NCBI RefSeq assembly: GCF_034140825.1
Contig: NC_089036.1
Span: forward strand, 1,445,001 to 1,509,000
Length of the DNA stretch: 64,000 bases
From: Oryza sativa Japonica Group
Taxonomy: Eukaryota; Streptophyta; Magnoliopsida; Poales; Poaceae
Direction: 5' to 3'
Shown: positions 1 to 12,260 of the stretch, one piece after another
Numbering within the stretch: position 1 is the first letter of the stretch
Layout of the letters: each line of letters starts with the position of its first letter
Translations under genes and position numbers: made by a program
Notes under the pieces: generated by a model
What the model was told of the DNA's origin: nothing
What the model saw: the letters and a program-made list of their open reading frames with translations, nothing else
Databases searched by the model: none

Positions 1-3000
1 AGGTTAGCAACTGAAAGGATAGTCAGCTGCGGGAAACTCTTGTCCTCCTTGAGAGGTATAGTGTTTGTGATGATTACTTCTTGAAACAAACCACTTGATA
101 ACCTTTCAATGGCGGGCGGGCTGAAAAAGGCAATGTACAAATATTATAAATTTTCCACAGAAAAATAACAAAGCATGAGTCAAATTTAATGTCAGGAACG
201 TTATCTTTGCTGCATAGTCAAGTGTGGTAAATAATTGTAACCTCTGTATTGTTTAGGAGAACTTGTACAAAACTGAGTTCCACCAAAAGCATGAATAAAG
301 TATGTCTATAACATAACAAAGGATTCTGAGCTTCTCCATGGTAAATCAAGTTCAGCTAGCTTACTACATCAATATCTACTGGAAATACCATAGTTGGTAC
401 AAATATAGCATACCTAAAAACAGCATGTGTACAGCATGCATAGACTTCTCTTGCTCCTTCTTGATGCAGCAGCTCAGCTCCTTTGGCAATAGTTCCTAAT
501 TTAATTGGTTTCATTAGAATATTGATATTTGGAAGCGAAATATCTCAAAGAAAGGCAAAGAGTAATTTTAGTTGTGTGTGCAATTTAATGCTAAAATTAA
601 ATTCTCAACTGCCTTGGATGAATCATGAATGAGAACAGTTCAGATGAGAACTTACCAGCTGTATCAATCATATCATCCATCATAACAGCCACTTTTCCTC
701 TAACATCTCCAATAAGATTCATTACCTGTAAAAAAATGAACATGATAAACTGTAGTGGTTTAATCTCACAAAGCATGAAAATTTAAACAAGTATGCAACA
801 TGTAGTGATATAGACTCGTCTGAAAATGCATTAAGTACTATAACATGCAGATTGAATCTAGGAAAAGGTGCCAGAGAATATTTCCTTCTATGCATCATCG
901 TAGACTGCAGTTAATACACACAATATGGAGAAGATCAGAAGAACTTAGAACGAACTAAGTTATTTTTCCTACTTGCATTCATAAATGTTTATCCTGTATA
1001 AACCAGAAAGCAAAGAATGCTCTACTTGCCTCGGCAACATTGTGTCCATGCCTTCTTTTATCAACAATTGCTAGAGGTGCATCTGATAGCTTTTTGGCAA
1101 AAGCACGTGCCCTGGCAACACCTCCAACATCCGGAGACACCACCACCAGGTCATCTGAACATATTGTCTTGCTGGCGAGGTAATCAAGAATCACAGGCTT
1201 GACAGATCAAAGAATCAAAAAGAAAGACAAAGTTATAATCATAAATGAAATCACATGCAAGCAGTTATCAGTCAACATGCATCAGTGCATACCTGACCAT
1301 AAACATGATCTACTGGGATGTCAAAGTATCCCATGGCTTGACTGGAATGAAGATCACATACAAGGACACGGTTCGCACCAGCTTCTGTAATCATATTAGC
1401 TACAAGTTTTGCAGCTATAGATTCACGGCCTTGAGACTGAAAGCAGGAAATGCTTTTGTTAGTTTTGACATGCTAGCCAGAGTGCTGTGCCATAACACAA
1501 GTCTTCAACAAATTGAGAACTTCGACAATATATTCTTGTTTCAAAAAAATAAGATGTTCCTCAGATGTTAAGACAATATGTAATGCTACTGATTCCTGAC
1601 TGTGAGGATTCCACAAATGGACACATAGACTAAACTTTATACAATAATAAAGTTTGTCCGTCATTGCTCTCTTTGTGGAAACAATAATAAAGTGTAGTGT
1701 TACAAGCATGTGACAAATGCCACTCAAAAAATAAAATGATCCCAAAACCACTAAGATAATTTGGAGGCAAAAAATTGTATGACAAGTTGACAACATTACC
1801 TTCCTGTCAGCTCTGGCATAACCAAAATAAGGGATGACTGCAGTAATATTCTTAGCAGATGCTCTCCTACAGGCATCAATCATGATCAGAAGTTCCATAA
1901 GATTCTCATTTGCAGGAGGGCACGTTGGTTGCACAAGGAAAACATCGCATCCCCTTACGCTTTCTTGTAACTGAACATATATTTCGCCATCAGCAAACCT
2001 TTTTATGTTAATCTTCCCAAGTTCTAAGCCCAAGTAACTTGCTATTTCCTGCAGATAAGACAACAAGAAAAACTTCCATCTTAGTTTGGCACTGTGAGAT
2101 TAACCATTCAGTCAAACAAGTGCTACTTGTAACAAGTCACACTTAAATACTACTGCTAGACTTCTTTTGAGGACCAGCTGTCCACTTTTCATAGTTCATG
2201 GCTATATGCCTCTTTAAGCCTAATTATGCTCAATGTACATTTTTGCATCTACCACTACTAACAGTCTGTTTTCCGGAAGTTATGGATGAACTGAATAATA
2301 TTCAATATCTTGATGTTACAACCACAGTAAACCACATAGCCCAATTCGTTGCATCTGTCAAATTTGAAACAAGAGAATGCAAAGCATGAAAAAGTAATGA
2401 GAGATTCAGCTGACCTGGGAAAGAGAAGGGTTGGCAGTCCCTGAGAAGATACGCAACCTTGTATCATTCTTAATATTCGCATCCCGGATAATCGGCAGCG
2501 TCACAGGACTTAACAACGATCTGTTAGACACTGGAGCGTATGGTGGTATTCCATTGACTGCCCTCAGTTGATCAATCTTCTTGCACCTCTGCACGACCAA
2601 AGATCCTTTCAGCTTAAGTGTGCAGGAGTGCATTAATCCAATCCAGTACACTAAATTCAACATGACTACACCCACACTTGCTTTGCCACCTTATAGCAAA
2701 AGAATGAACCCCACTTTTGTTTGAGGCGAACAAATTTAACACAAAAAACCAAAGCACGCACAGCTCCAAACAATGAACAAGAATCGAAATTCCTTGTGCA
2801 ATAAACACAACCCTCCCGTAAATCAGCCAACACAACCTAACCAAAAGTCCAAAACCAACTTAAAATTCGACGCAAATACACCTCCTAAGCTCCTTGCCCC
2901 ATCACAAACCATCGCAACATCTACAACCCTATCGATAACTGCATACTGATCATCATACCACTGCTGCATTAGGGGATAATTTTTTTTTTCAAAAAAAAAA

Positions 3001-3141
3001 AAACAGAGCGGGGCAAGGAGGGTGGCGGGAGCTCACCACGACGACGGGGGAAGAGCGCGGCGGTCGGCGGAGGAGGCCGCGGCTGCGCGCGGCGAGAGGG
3101 GACGGCGCGGCGGCGGCGGCGGCTGAGTAGGAGAGCGGCAT
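1..3141 (-). CDS. PRS1: Ribose-phosphate pyrophosphokinase (PRPP synthase), chloroplast-type, 3' end outside window
   Basis: Makes phosphoribosyl pyrophosphate from ribose-5-phosphate and ATP for purine, pyrimidine, histidine and tryptophan synthesis. Eight exons on the minus strand: 3141-3037, 2588-2415, 2048-1800, 1436-1293, 1197-1030, 725-656, 495-414 and 120-1, which continues outside. All junctions keep frame. Exon 1 encodes an Ala/Arg/Ser-rich start ([20 protein letters not shown]) that looks like a plastid transit peptide. Seen motifs: [16 protein letters not shown], the metal-binding [19 protein letters not shown], the flexible-loop KRRHGHN, and the PRPP-binding loop [12 protein letters not shown]. 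The intron after exon 5 begins GCAAGT rather than GT, a GC-AG intron (1029-726). The family call is firm. The number PRS1 and the chromosome 2 location are from memory only. Confidence 0.93.
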
Positions 3142-3723
3142 CGGGGGACGCGGGGGGGGGGGGGGGGGGTGGTCGGAGGTGGATGGCTAGGGTTTAATTT
3201 GGGTTAAGTTGGGGTTTACTTCCAGCCGCCGGATTATTAGATTTTAAGGACACTTCGTTGATTGGTTTGCTTGTACTTTTACCAGTAGATCGTTTTCTTC
3301 TTTTCTTTTTTTTTTCCCGTTCTGTTTTGGTTTATGCAGTCGTGTGATCATGTGTCCTCGGAGAAAAGTCGCCATCAAAAAATGGGGGAAAAAACAAGCC
3401 AGCATTGATCAGAGCTGGAGCAGTGAAGTGGAGTAGTAGAGTAGAGTAACTTTTTTTTTTTTTGCAGGGAGTAGAGTAGTATTTCTTTTTGTAAGGTTAT
3501 GGTTTTGAGGTTTTTAATTGATACTAACTGGACTGTTGTTGAGAAATTGATTGTTTTATACTTACCTTTATTTTTACTACTTTCAAAAGTCTAACAGTGG
3601 TTCCTCGCAAAAAAAAAAAGTCTAACGGTGGTTGTGAGACCGATATTCTTCTATTCGAGATGTATCATCACTTCGTTACTATCATCATAAAAAATTGGTA
3701 ATAGTATCACCATAAAAATTGTG
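3142..3723. other. Upstream region of the PRPP synthase gene
   Basis: Probable 5' leader and promoter of the minus-strand gene. It holds a run of about 18 G at 3153-3170 just upstream of the start codon and T-rich tracts around 3300 and 3450. I see no gene here. Confidence 0.5.
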
Positions 3724-3944
3724 CTCCCTCCATTCCAAAATATAGGGCACAACTACTTTTTAAATGTGTTTCATAATATAAGGCGTGCATGCATGCATGA
3801 AAATTAATAGCACCTTATCTCTCCTAAATTATTTTTTTTAAAATCAAGATGTTTAATTCTATTGTGTGCATGTATTATATTAGTTGAGAATTCTTGGTCT
3901 TTGGGTAAAGGGTGATTGTGCCTTATATTTTGTAATGGAGGGAG
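3724..3944. mobile_element. Stowaway-type MITE
   Basis: Starts CTCCCTCCATTCCAAAATAT and ends with the inverse (ATTTTGTAATGGAGGGAG). About 220 bp, AT-rich, no coding capacity. A TGCATGCATGCA stretch lies inside. Confidence 0.75.
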
Positions 3945-4119
3945 TATTCGCTTTGTTCTATTCGCGATGTACCGTTGTAATTCTCGTATCCTTCTGGCTG
4001 ATCTTTTGCACAGTCAAAGAAGTATTCCATCTACGTTCAAATCCCTCAATGGCTAGTGTCACCGTCACTGTTCCCCCCCCCCCCCCACCATAATGTGTGG
4101 CTTGCTCCCATCTTAGCCT

Positions 4120-4425
4120 TGTTTGGATCCTCTGAGCTATTAAATAGCCCTCCAAAATCTTGCTATTTAGGAGTATTAAACGTAGATTACCGACAAAACC
4201 GATTCCATAACCCCTAGGCTATTTTGCGAGATGAATCTAATGATGTATATTAATCCATGATTAGCGGCTGATTACTGTAGCATCACTGTATCAAATCATG
4301 GATTAATATACCTCGTTAGATTCGTCTCGCAAAATAGCCTAGGGGTTATGGAATGGGTTTTGTCAGTAATCTACGTTTAATACTCATAAGCCCTCCGGAT
4401 CTAAATAGGGCTCTTGTCAAACCAC
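4120..4425. mobile_element. Fold-back DNA element (MITE) with long inverted repeats
   Basis: Arms at about 4171-4265 and 4290-4387 are near-perfect inverse copies, for example GAGTATTAAACGTAGATTAC and CCATAACCCCTAGGCTATTT on the left with their complements on the right, separated by about 25 bp. The outer ends (about 4120 and 4425) are less certain. Confidence 0.7.
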
Positions 4426-4508
4426 CACCAACTATCCTACCATTTTTCTCGTAATACCATCCCTTCTCCCCCGCCCTCCTTTCCTTTCCTGTTATCCGGC
4501 TTCAATAA

Positions 4509-4745
4509 GGCTGTGTTCGCATGCACCTTTTCCCATCCCCTTTCCCTCGTTTTCCGCGTGCACGCTTTTCAAACTGCTAAACGGTGCATATTTTGTAAAA
4601 AGTTTCTATACAAAAGTTGCTTAAAAAATCAAATTAATCCCTTTTTGAAAAAAATAGCTAATACTTAATTAATCACGCGTTAATGGACTGCTCCGTTTTC
4701 CGTGCGCAGAAGTTGGGTTCCCATCTCCCCCATCCGAACTCAGCC
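4509..4745. mobile_element. Tourist/Harbinger-type MITE with TAA duplication
   Basis: Left end GGCTGTGTTCGCATG matches the complement of the right end (GGCTGAGTTCGGATG). It is flanked by TAA at 4506-4508 and 4746-4748. A truncated relative lies at about 8575-8634. Confidence 0.75.
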
Positions 4746-4748
4746 TAA

Positions 4749-6246
4749 GACTGTTTGCATCATCTATCGTAGGAGTCTCGGATTTAGGTATCGCTTTCAA
4801 AGGATCCAAATATTTTTGTTGTTGTCATTTGACCTACCAACCGATGTGTCCCATTTCCGTGCAGGTTGTGCTCTTGCCCTTATCCTTTTCTCGGATTTGG
4901 TGTGAAGGGCTAGAGCAGCAAGTAAAAGATGCACAACTAATTTCACTATTTTTTATAGGAAATTGTTGGTTGTAAAAATAGCGGTAACCTACGGCGAATG
5001 CTTATCGTTATCAAACAAGTTGTCAATAAAGATTACTACTTTGCGCTTGATTTTAAACGATCTGTTGTAAGTATAGTGTGCCCTGCAAGATTTGAGATCG
5101 TGCTTGTTATATATACATTCCATTCTTCAAAACATTAGTATCTTCTATCATCGATCATTTATAGTACAACCTAAGTTCAAAAGAAATTAACTTTTTGTGA
5201 TGAAGATAAGGAGTTCCTAAAAAGTTGCATGTCACAAGCTAGAGACTACGGTTATGCAACTTTTTACCAATTATGGATGGAGATTCATAAATAGACTACA
5301 ATAAATGTGTTCTCTCATTGTTAGTTTGGTTTATCCGTTTTCTTTTATGGTGTGTTCTATTTCTTTAGATTCACATCTTTTCTCAAATGTTATTATGTAA
5401 TAATTGGCTGTAGCTCTTTTTAGTAAAGGCCGGGATACTATATTCCATTATCTTAAAAAAAAAGTTCAAAAGAAAATAACTTTTGACCTGATTTGTAGCA
5501 AGAAGTTTCTTTCTTTTCTTTTTTACTGAGTAACACACAGGCACATCAGAAAATCAAAAAAAAGAACTTAGGTCTAAGGAGTAGTTCATAGACGTTAAAA
5601 AAAATGACTTTATGATATCCTGGGGGCGTTTTTTTTGAGAAATCAGGATGATATCTTAGCATTGATAGACCTTTCCTTCCAAAAATATTAATTCCCACCC
5701 CACAAATGAACAAACGCTGTTTTCATCACAACTGAATTTATAAATGTCAAATCCAAGATCGAAACACTAATTTACTGTTTTTTTTCTTTTTTCTTTTTTC
5801 TAGGGAATCTTTATCATCGTAACTTCTGTAGTTACCATTTTACCAGTCGCACATTCGCACTAATTTTAGGCTAAGGGCTTAATTACCCGCGTTAATGATG
5901 GATAATAAAAACCTGCAGCGAGACCCTGGCGTTTTCTTCTCCTCTTCTTTCCCCGGTCTTGGAGGGTCTCATCCTTCCTTCCCCCTCCATTGCATGCATG
6001 CGCGTCGCGGTTACAATTAATTAAAACCGCAAGCGCATGCATCTTAATCGCCCCCATGCATCTCCGCCTAAATTAAATCGATCCATCCATCGCCTCGCGC
6101 AATTAACGATCCATCGATCGAATCGAAGCTCGCTAGATTTCGAGAGATCAATACATACATCTCATCAATTTGGGTTGCATTTGAGAGAGAGGAAGAGGAA
6201 GAGGAAGAGAGGAGGAGAAGAGCAAGGTAGCTAGGGTAGCTTGGGC
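4749..6246. other. Intergenic, AT-rich; upstream region of the XTH gene
   Basis: No ORF or RNA gene that I can support. The last 250 bases hold TCGATCCATCC-like repeats and a GA-rich stretch (6184-6220), probably the XTH 5' leader. Confidence 0.5.
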
Positions 6247-8202
6247 ATGGCCGGCCGCCGGTTGCTGGTGGCAACGGCGGTGGTGGCGGCGGCGGCGGCG
6301 GTGGTCGCGGCGGCGGCGCTGGAGGCGATCAACGTGACGACGGTGGCGTTCGAGGAGGGGTACACGCCGCTGTTCGGCTTCGACAACATCCTCCGCTCCG
6401 CCGACGACCGCACCGTCAGCCTCCTCCTCGACCGCTCCACCGGTAATTTTTTTGAATTCTTCGATTGATTTGCGCTTGAGAAATTAGTTAATTAATCCAT
6501 GAATTCATGGATTTTTTTTTCCTCCTGGTTAATCCGATTCGAATCCCTAATTGGCTCACCAGGCTCTGGGTTCATGTCGTCGTCCATGTACCAGCACGGC
6601 TTCTTCAGCGCCTCCATCAAGCTCCCCTCCGACTACACCGCCGGCGTCGTCGTCGCCTTCTACGTACGTAATTAAGCACAACCACCAATTAATTTACCCC
6701 GTTTTGATGAGAGTGAATTTTAAATTCTCGAGGAATCGTTCCTTATCGATTCACTTAAATAGTTAGAAAAAAAATAGAAAAATGAGAACATATATTAACA
6801 GTGTATCAATCCGTAAATATGAAAGTTAAATTTCAACTTTTAAAAATTGTAACAAAAATAAACAAACTAAATTATACAACTGATTAGCGTATATTTGCAG
6901 TTAAATTTGTTTTTTTCGTTGCGATATCTAGAAGTTAACTTTGACCATAAAAAAACCTTTTGATGAGAGAATTTTAAATTCTCGAGGAATCGTTCCTTAT
7001 TGATTCACTTGAATAGTTATGGAAAAAAATAGAAAAATAAGAAGATATATTAACACTTGTATCAATTCGCAAATATGAAAGTTAAATTTCAACTTTTGAA
7101 AATTGTAACAAAAATAAACAAACTAAATTATACAACTGATTAGCGTATATTTGCAGTTAAATTTAATTTTTTTCGTTGCGATATGTAGAAGTTAACTTTG
7201 ACCATAAAAAAGATGAATATTATGGAATTACTTAATATCAAATAAGGTGAGGATTTAAATCCAAGTCGTCTAGCCCATCACCTTGTGCAGCTAGCTGGAA
7301 AACGACTGGGTGTTTCTCAAAATTTGACCATACATATGTGTGATATATCACAAATTAGTCTATCTAGTTGAATTTATTGATAATCATTTTGAATGGTATG
7401 CAAATAAGAGGGGTTATCTCGGAGTTTAGAATTTACATCAATTAAACTCTAATTTAATTGATTAATTATATTGCAGACATCGAACGGCGACGTGATCGAG
7501 AAGCGGCACGACGAGCTGGACTTCGAGTTCCTGGGCAACATCCGCGGGAAGCCATGGCGGGTGCAGACGAACGTGTACGGCAATGGCAGCGTGAGCCGGG
7601 GGAGGGAGGAGCGCTACCTGCTCCCCTTCGACCCGACCACGGAGTTCCACCGCTACTCCATCCTCTGGACGCGCGCCGCCATCGTCTTCTTCGTCGACGA
7701 CGTCCCCATCCGCGAGGTCCGCCGCACGCCGGCGATGACCGGCGACTTCCCGTCCAAGCCCATGTCCATCTACGCCACCGTCTGGGACGCCTCCACCTGG
7801 GCCACCTCCGGCGGCCGCTACCGCGTCAACTACCGGTACGGGCCGTTCGTGGCGTCGTTCACCGACCTCGCCCTCCTCGGCTGCCGCGTCGGCGACCCCA
7901 TCGGCCAGATGCTCTCCTCCGCCGCCTGCACCGCCGCCGAGGACGCGCTGCTCGCCTCCGACCTCGCCGTGATGACGCTGGAGAAGCAGCAGGCGATGCG
8001 GCGGTTCAGGGAGCAGAACATGGTGTACTCCTACTGCTACGACACGCTGCGGTACCCGGCGCCGTTCCTGGAGTGCGACGTCGTGGAGTCCGAGCGCCGC
8101 CGGTTCAAGGGCAGCGGCCACCTCCGCCTCGCCTTCCGCCGCCGCCGCCGCACCCGCCCCGGATCCCGGCCGGCGAGGCCCACCAGGGCCGCCGACATGT
8201 AG
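6247..8202 (+). CDS. Xyloglucan endotransglucosylase/hydrolase (group III-B-like)
   Basis: Secreted cell-wall GH16 enzyme that cuts and/or religates xyloglucan. Exons 6247-6442, 6563-6663 and 7477-8202 give 340 aa. Residues 1-25 form an Ala/Val-rich signal peptide. The catalytic motif [11 protein letters not shown] lies at the start of exon 3, followed by the usual N-glycosylation site in [15 protein letters not shown] and [11 protein letters not shown] are the substrate-cleft segments. Four cysteines (LGC, ACTA, YSYCYD, LECD) fit the C-terminal XET_C domain, and the protein ends in an Arg-rich tail. The pattern FYTSNGD...[12 protein letters not shown] resembles the AtXTH27-30 subgroup, so strict transglucosylase versus hydrolase activity is not decided. 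Intron 2 (6664-7476) contains a 256-bp tandem duplication. Confidence 0.93.
6701..7212. repeat. Two-copy tandem duplication inside XTH intron 2
   Basis: A unit of about 256 bp starting TTTTGATGAGAG is present at 6701-6956 and again at 6957-7212, with only scattered substitutions and small indels. Both copies share blocks such as CTCGAGGAATCGTTCCTTAT and ACAACTGATTAGCGTATATT. Confidence 0.9.
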
Positions 8203-9332
8203 CGCAGCACATAATCATATTTGTTTCATCATTTCATCGTCGCGCCTTCGAGTCATGGGATGATCGAAACGGGAGCAAAAGAAAAAAAAATAACGGACAC
8301 ACGCAACGACCAATTGGGCCCACGAGGAAAGGAGAAAGCGGCCAGGCCCAATTTGGAAGTTGAAGGCCCATTCCAAATTGGGCCTGAATTCTAGTGGTTG
8401 ATCCAAATGTCATCTTTAATTATTGAACCCGACGTGGTATATCCTAATCTAGAAAAGCATATGCATGGATATACCGTTCCAAAATACACGGATATACCGT
8501 TCCAAAACCCAGACATTTCATGAACTAAAGAACACCAAAACATTTCTTCGGAAGTAGATAGACAGAGGAAATACCTCGTTTCCCACGTGCACATTTTTCA
8601 AACCGTTAAACGGTGTGTTTTTACAAAATCTTTACTCCGTCCCTCTAAAAATATAAGGATTATTAGTTGGACACGAAGACTAAATAATAGGAGGAGGTTG
8701 TGATTGGTTGAGAAGTGGAGGTAGCTGAGAAAATTAAATGATGAAGGGTTGTAATTGATTGAGAAGATAATGTTGGTGAAGAAGTTATTATATTTTAGGA
8801 TAAATCTAAAGGGCTAAAAGTTGTTATATTTTAGGACGGAGGGTGTAATAATCAATCAATCCTATGTTAATTGTTCTTTAAAGTATCTTCTCTAATCGTG
8901 TGTTCTCAGTCACTCCCTTGCAATCGATGTAATGCGGTGACGTGGCACACAGTAGGAGTAGCAGTCCAAGTCATAGCAAAACCAGCGGAGCAGCAAAGTG
9001 AGAGCGGCACACAGAGAGACAGGTAGACGAACGAGGTGACGTCACTCCATCGAGCCCATCCAGCAAGGCAGAGCTGATGCTGAACCCCTCCTCCAAGACA
9101 CGGCACGAAAAAGGCATCTTCCGGGAGATACTAGAAAACTTCACGACACGCAGGCGCAGATGCCACGAGCAGCCGCTGCCTCGTTTACCCAAACCCAAAC
9201 ACCACCTCCTCCTCCGCCTCCGCCTCCGCCGCCGTAAAACCCTCGCCGCCACCGCCACCGCCTCCGCCGCCGCGGCGGATCCGCTCCTCCTCTCCCTGCC
9301 CTGCGCTGCGCGGGGCGTGGTCGAGGCTCGAC
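8203..9332. other. Intergenic with a MITE fragment and an inserted Stowaway
   Basis: Holds a fragment of the Tourist-like element seen at 4509 (about 8575-8634), a Stowaway at 8635-8843, and the GC-rich 5' leader of the next gene (from about 9100). Confidence 0.5.
8635..8843. mobile_element. Stowaway-type MITE
   Basis: Ends CTCCGTCCCTCTAAAAATAT and ATATTTTAGGACGGAGGG are inverse copies; 209 bp. It abuts the 8575-8634 Tourist-like fragment, which stops at the same point. Confidence 0.75.
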
Positions 9333-11168
9333 ATGGTGCTGTGGGAGCTGACGGCGATCACGGCCTACTTCCTGGGGCTCAGGCGGACCTACCGCCTCGC
9401 GCTCCGCATCCAGCGCCGCCTCATCGGCCCCAACCACCCCAGGATCCGCCACTTCGTCTACAGGTCCCTCTCCTCTCCTTCCCCTCCCCACGCCCCGCGC
9501 GCGCTCTGATCCGAGCAATCGGTACGGATTCGCGGCGCGGGGACGCCCAAATCGATACGGATTCGTCCTTGATTTCATCTTTGTTGGGGGAAAATCACTG
9601 GGGCGAATCGCGTGTACTACAGTACCATGCCACTGGGTAGAAATTGCGGGCGCGCCTTCCCTGAAATCTGTGATAAACCTGTCGTATTGTGATGTTGACC
9701 AGCTTCAGTTAGCTCAGAAATGTCGCTGGCACAATACGGGGCGCTAGGTTGGGACATTGCCAGCATTTCGTTTGGGTTGTCCAAACCACAGCTTTGCTGC
9801 TACATCCTCACAGCTGCAATTCGATTTGTCATGTTCATTCCGATGTGACCGTGTCAACCATGAAACTTACTTGCACTATACCCGGTGTTATACACAAGTC
9901 CCGTAATGAAATCTTGTCAAATGCTCCTATTTTTGTGATAGATTGCTCAACATGGAAATATCCCTCAATCCTCATATATTCATTTTCCTTTACTTTGCAA
10001 TAAAAGAGATTATACCTGAATCTCACACTCCATTTATGCCTTCCATCCGCACTTTGGTTTGTACTCATTTGAGATACAGATACCTGTAATACTAATACGT
10101 TACCTTATATTACTAACTATGCCTCCGCTTTTGCCTAATGTTACTGAACCATGTAGGCGTATTGTCCAAATAAAAGTTCTTGTTATGTCTCTCGAAAAGG
10201 AGTATAGTATTGTAGTTTTTTGGTGTATTATATAACCTGGAAGTTCCATAGCTTGATGATCCAGTGTTTCTAGCATGAAATTGAATTTTTGATATGCTGA
10301 CATTTTTAAAATGTACACATTGTACTTTATGCTTTCCGGCTTGTCCATTGTTGTTCAGCTGGACTTGAGCAAAGTAACTGTGATGATGGATCTGCATATT
10401 GCGTACACAATCCTGACTCCCCATCCATGTAATTTTTCTGGCTAATTTTTTGGTTTTATGCCATACCTCACACGCTGATGGTTTCAACCTTGTCCATATG
10501 TGGATCTAACAATAATCCTGTCCAGTCTACTAAATCTGTCCAATTGCCTTTGTAAAAACTAAGGATTGAAATGATTCAGATAAGCAGTTCCTTAAATGGA
10601 GTTTCATCTTCAGTTCTTTTGTTGATCCCTGAATAGTTCTAGCTAATTAATTACTATAGTACACAATATTACATAGTCATTTCAATTGATTTTACGTGAC
10701 CAAACAATTCTTCTCTGCAGGCGAACACGGGATGTTTTCAATGTTGCGGTTTCAGTGCACAAGAACATTCAGCAGAGAGACCTAGAAGTTGGTCGGAACC
10801 TTGGTAACATGATCCTTCGCTGGCTTGACCGCATGAAGCCCTCAGCACAGATTCGTCCCCATCCTCCAGGCCCACCAAATGGCAGCTCAGAGCAATTCAG
10901 GCATCTTTCGAGTACAAGCAAGAGCACAGGAGCTCAGAAGCCTACATCCAAAACTTTACCGTGCGATGGTGGAAAGGTGTTGTTTTCACCTCTGAACATT
11001 CGACCCAAGTCCTTCCCTGTTCTACCGACAATGATGCAGCCCACCAGAATTAGTGCTAGCAGCCAGTGTAGGCGGATTTCCTACTCATCATTCCCATCGG
11101 CCACCGCTAAGAGGAATGATTTCATGCAGGGTGTGTTCCGCAAGGACATTGCACAGCTCATGGTGTGA
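9333..11168 (+). CDS. Conserved plant protein of unknown function, 192 aa
   Basis: Two exons, 9333-9463 and 10721-11168, joined in phase 2 (AG|G). The start was chosen because MVLWELTAITAYFLGLRRTY begins a hydrophobic segment followed by a basic stretch (RLALRIQRRLIGPNHPRIRH). The next block, RRTRDVFNVAVSVHKNIQQR, and RNLGNMILRWLDRMKPSAQI look like the conserved core. The C-terminal half is Ser/Pro-rich and probably disordered. I recognise no named domain. The N-terminus could be a signal anchor at an organelle or endomembrane, which is inference only. Gene structure and codon use look like a real expressed gene. Confidence 0.82.
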
Positions 11169-12156
11169 TGATCTGTACTGTCCTGGAATTCAAAGTTCAA
11201 TTGACTTAGTTTCGCGTAGAACAGAAGTCTCATGACTCATGGGTGATGGATCCTGCAATAATAAAGGGCTGAACAAGTTTTTTGTTGCTCAACCAGTTTA
11301 GCAAATAGATTTTCTAACCAATGATCATAAGACAGTATGTGGTATTCCATAATGGATATGTTTACTCCATTCGTCCTTGAAATGCGCAAAAGGAACTATG
11401 TAGGATTGAAACATTATCTCAGATTCTCACTACTTCCTCTTCACTTCTCTTTTTTTAATTGTCAGATTTCCATTTCAGAAATGGCACTACTTTAGAGATA
11501 TCTCCTTTCTCCAAACTGGGAGATTTCTTTTTCCTAGGAGGAATTCACCTTTAATTTTACTGTTGTATGACCCACATATGGAAATGGTTGAATCTGTTGC
11601 TGTTGCAGACCACAATTCCTGGAATTTTTTTTGGGAAGATAAAATATTTACTTGTTTCTCCACATTTCCTTGTCAGGCAGCAGTGCATGGCAATAGTCCC
11701 TGAGCTAGCGAATGATTCCATATTTCATATCTGATATATGCACTTTATTCGGGAGCTTGAAAAGAAGTGATATGTGTCATTTCCACGAAAAATTCTCATC
11801 TTTTAGTGCTTGTACCCATCGGCCACCGAATAACGAATCGACTAATTACAGAAAAGCCATGGATGATTAGCATTACCACTGACCAGTGTACATATATACA
11901 CACACTGACTCACTGAGAATCTCTCATCAGCAATCACAACTGAATTTACAGTCTATAGGCTCCTAGAAGATTCTTATTCCCTATCAAATTGTGCACTTTT
12001 TTTAAACTTCGGACAGTCGGTACTAATTGTGATCAAAATTGTAACAAATGCACGGTCATTAAGTTAATTAGCCAGTATCATTACATGACATTTTGGTCAT
12101 TTCTCATCAAAAAGCTTAAAATGCCCTTAACATGCGTGCCCGTGTAGAGTGGCTTC
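11169..12156. other. Intergenic: 3' region of the unknown gene and HSP promoter
   Basis: No ORF of note. Likely 3' UTR up to about 11300, then AT-rich sequence. AGAAGATTCT at 11965-11974 fits the nGAAnnTTCn heat-shock element unit and is the only clear one I see; it lies about 185 bp upstream of the TATA box. Confidence 0.5.
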
Positions 12157-12164
12157 TATAAATA
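12157..12164 (+). promoter_or_regulatory. TATA box of the small HSP gene
   Basis: TATAAATA lies 97 bp upstream of the HSP start codon, which leaves a leader of about 70 nt. Confidence 0.7.
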
Positions 12165-12260
12165 GACAAGCTAAGCTGGCTAGCTCGCCCAACAACAAGA
12201 AGTGCATAAGTGACACACTGATTAATTAAGCAAAAAACAGTAGTAGCTTAATTTGCTACC

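Noticed and set aside
1473-2066. 197-codon minus-strand ORF as one protein
   Set aside because: Only the first part is PRPP synthase exon 3; the rest is read-through into the intron after a clear GT donor at 1799.
7462-8363. Long overlapping ORFs (219 and 301 codons) opposite or out of frame with XTH exon 3
   Set aside because: GC-rich shadow frames of the XTH exon, with Arg/Pro/Gly/Ala-rich composition and no domain.
9077-9640. 187-codon plus-strand ORF over the first exon of the 192-aa gene
   Set aside because: Low-complexity Arg/Pro frame in a GC-rich leader; the true frame starts at 9333.
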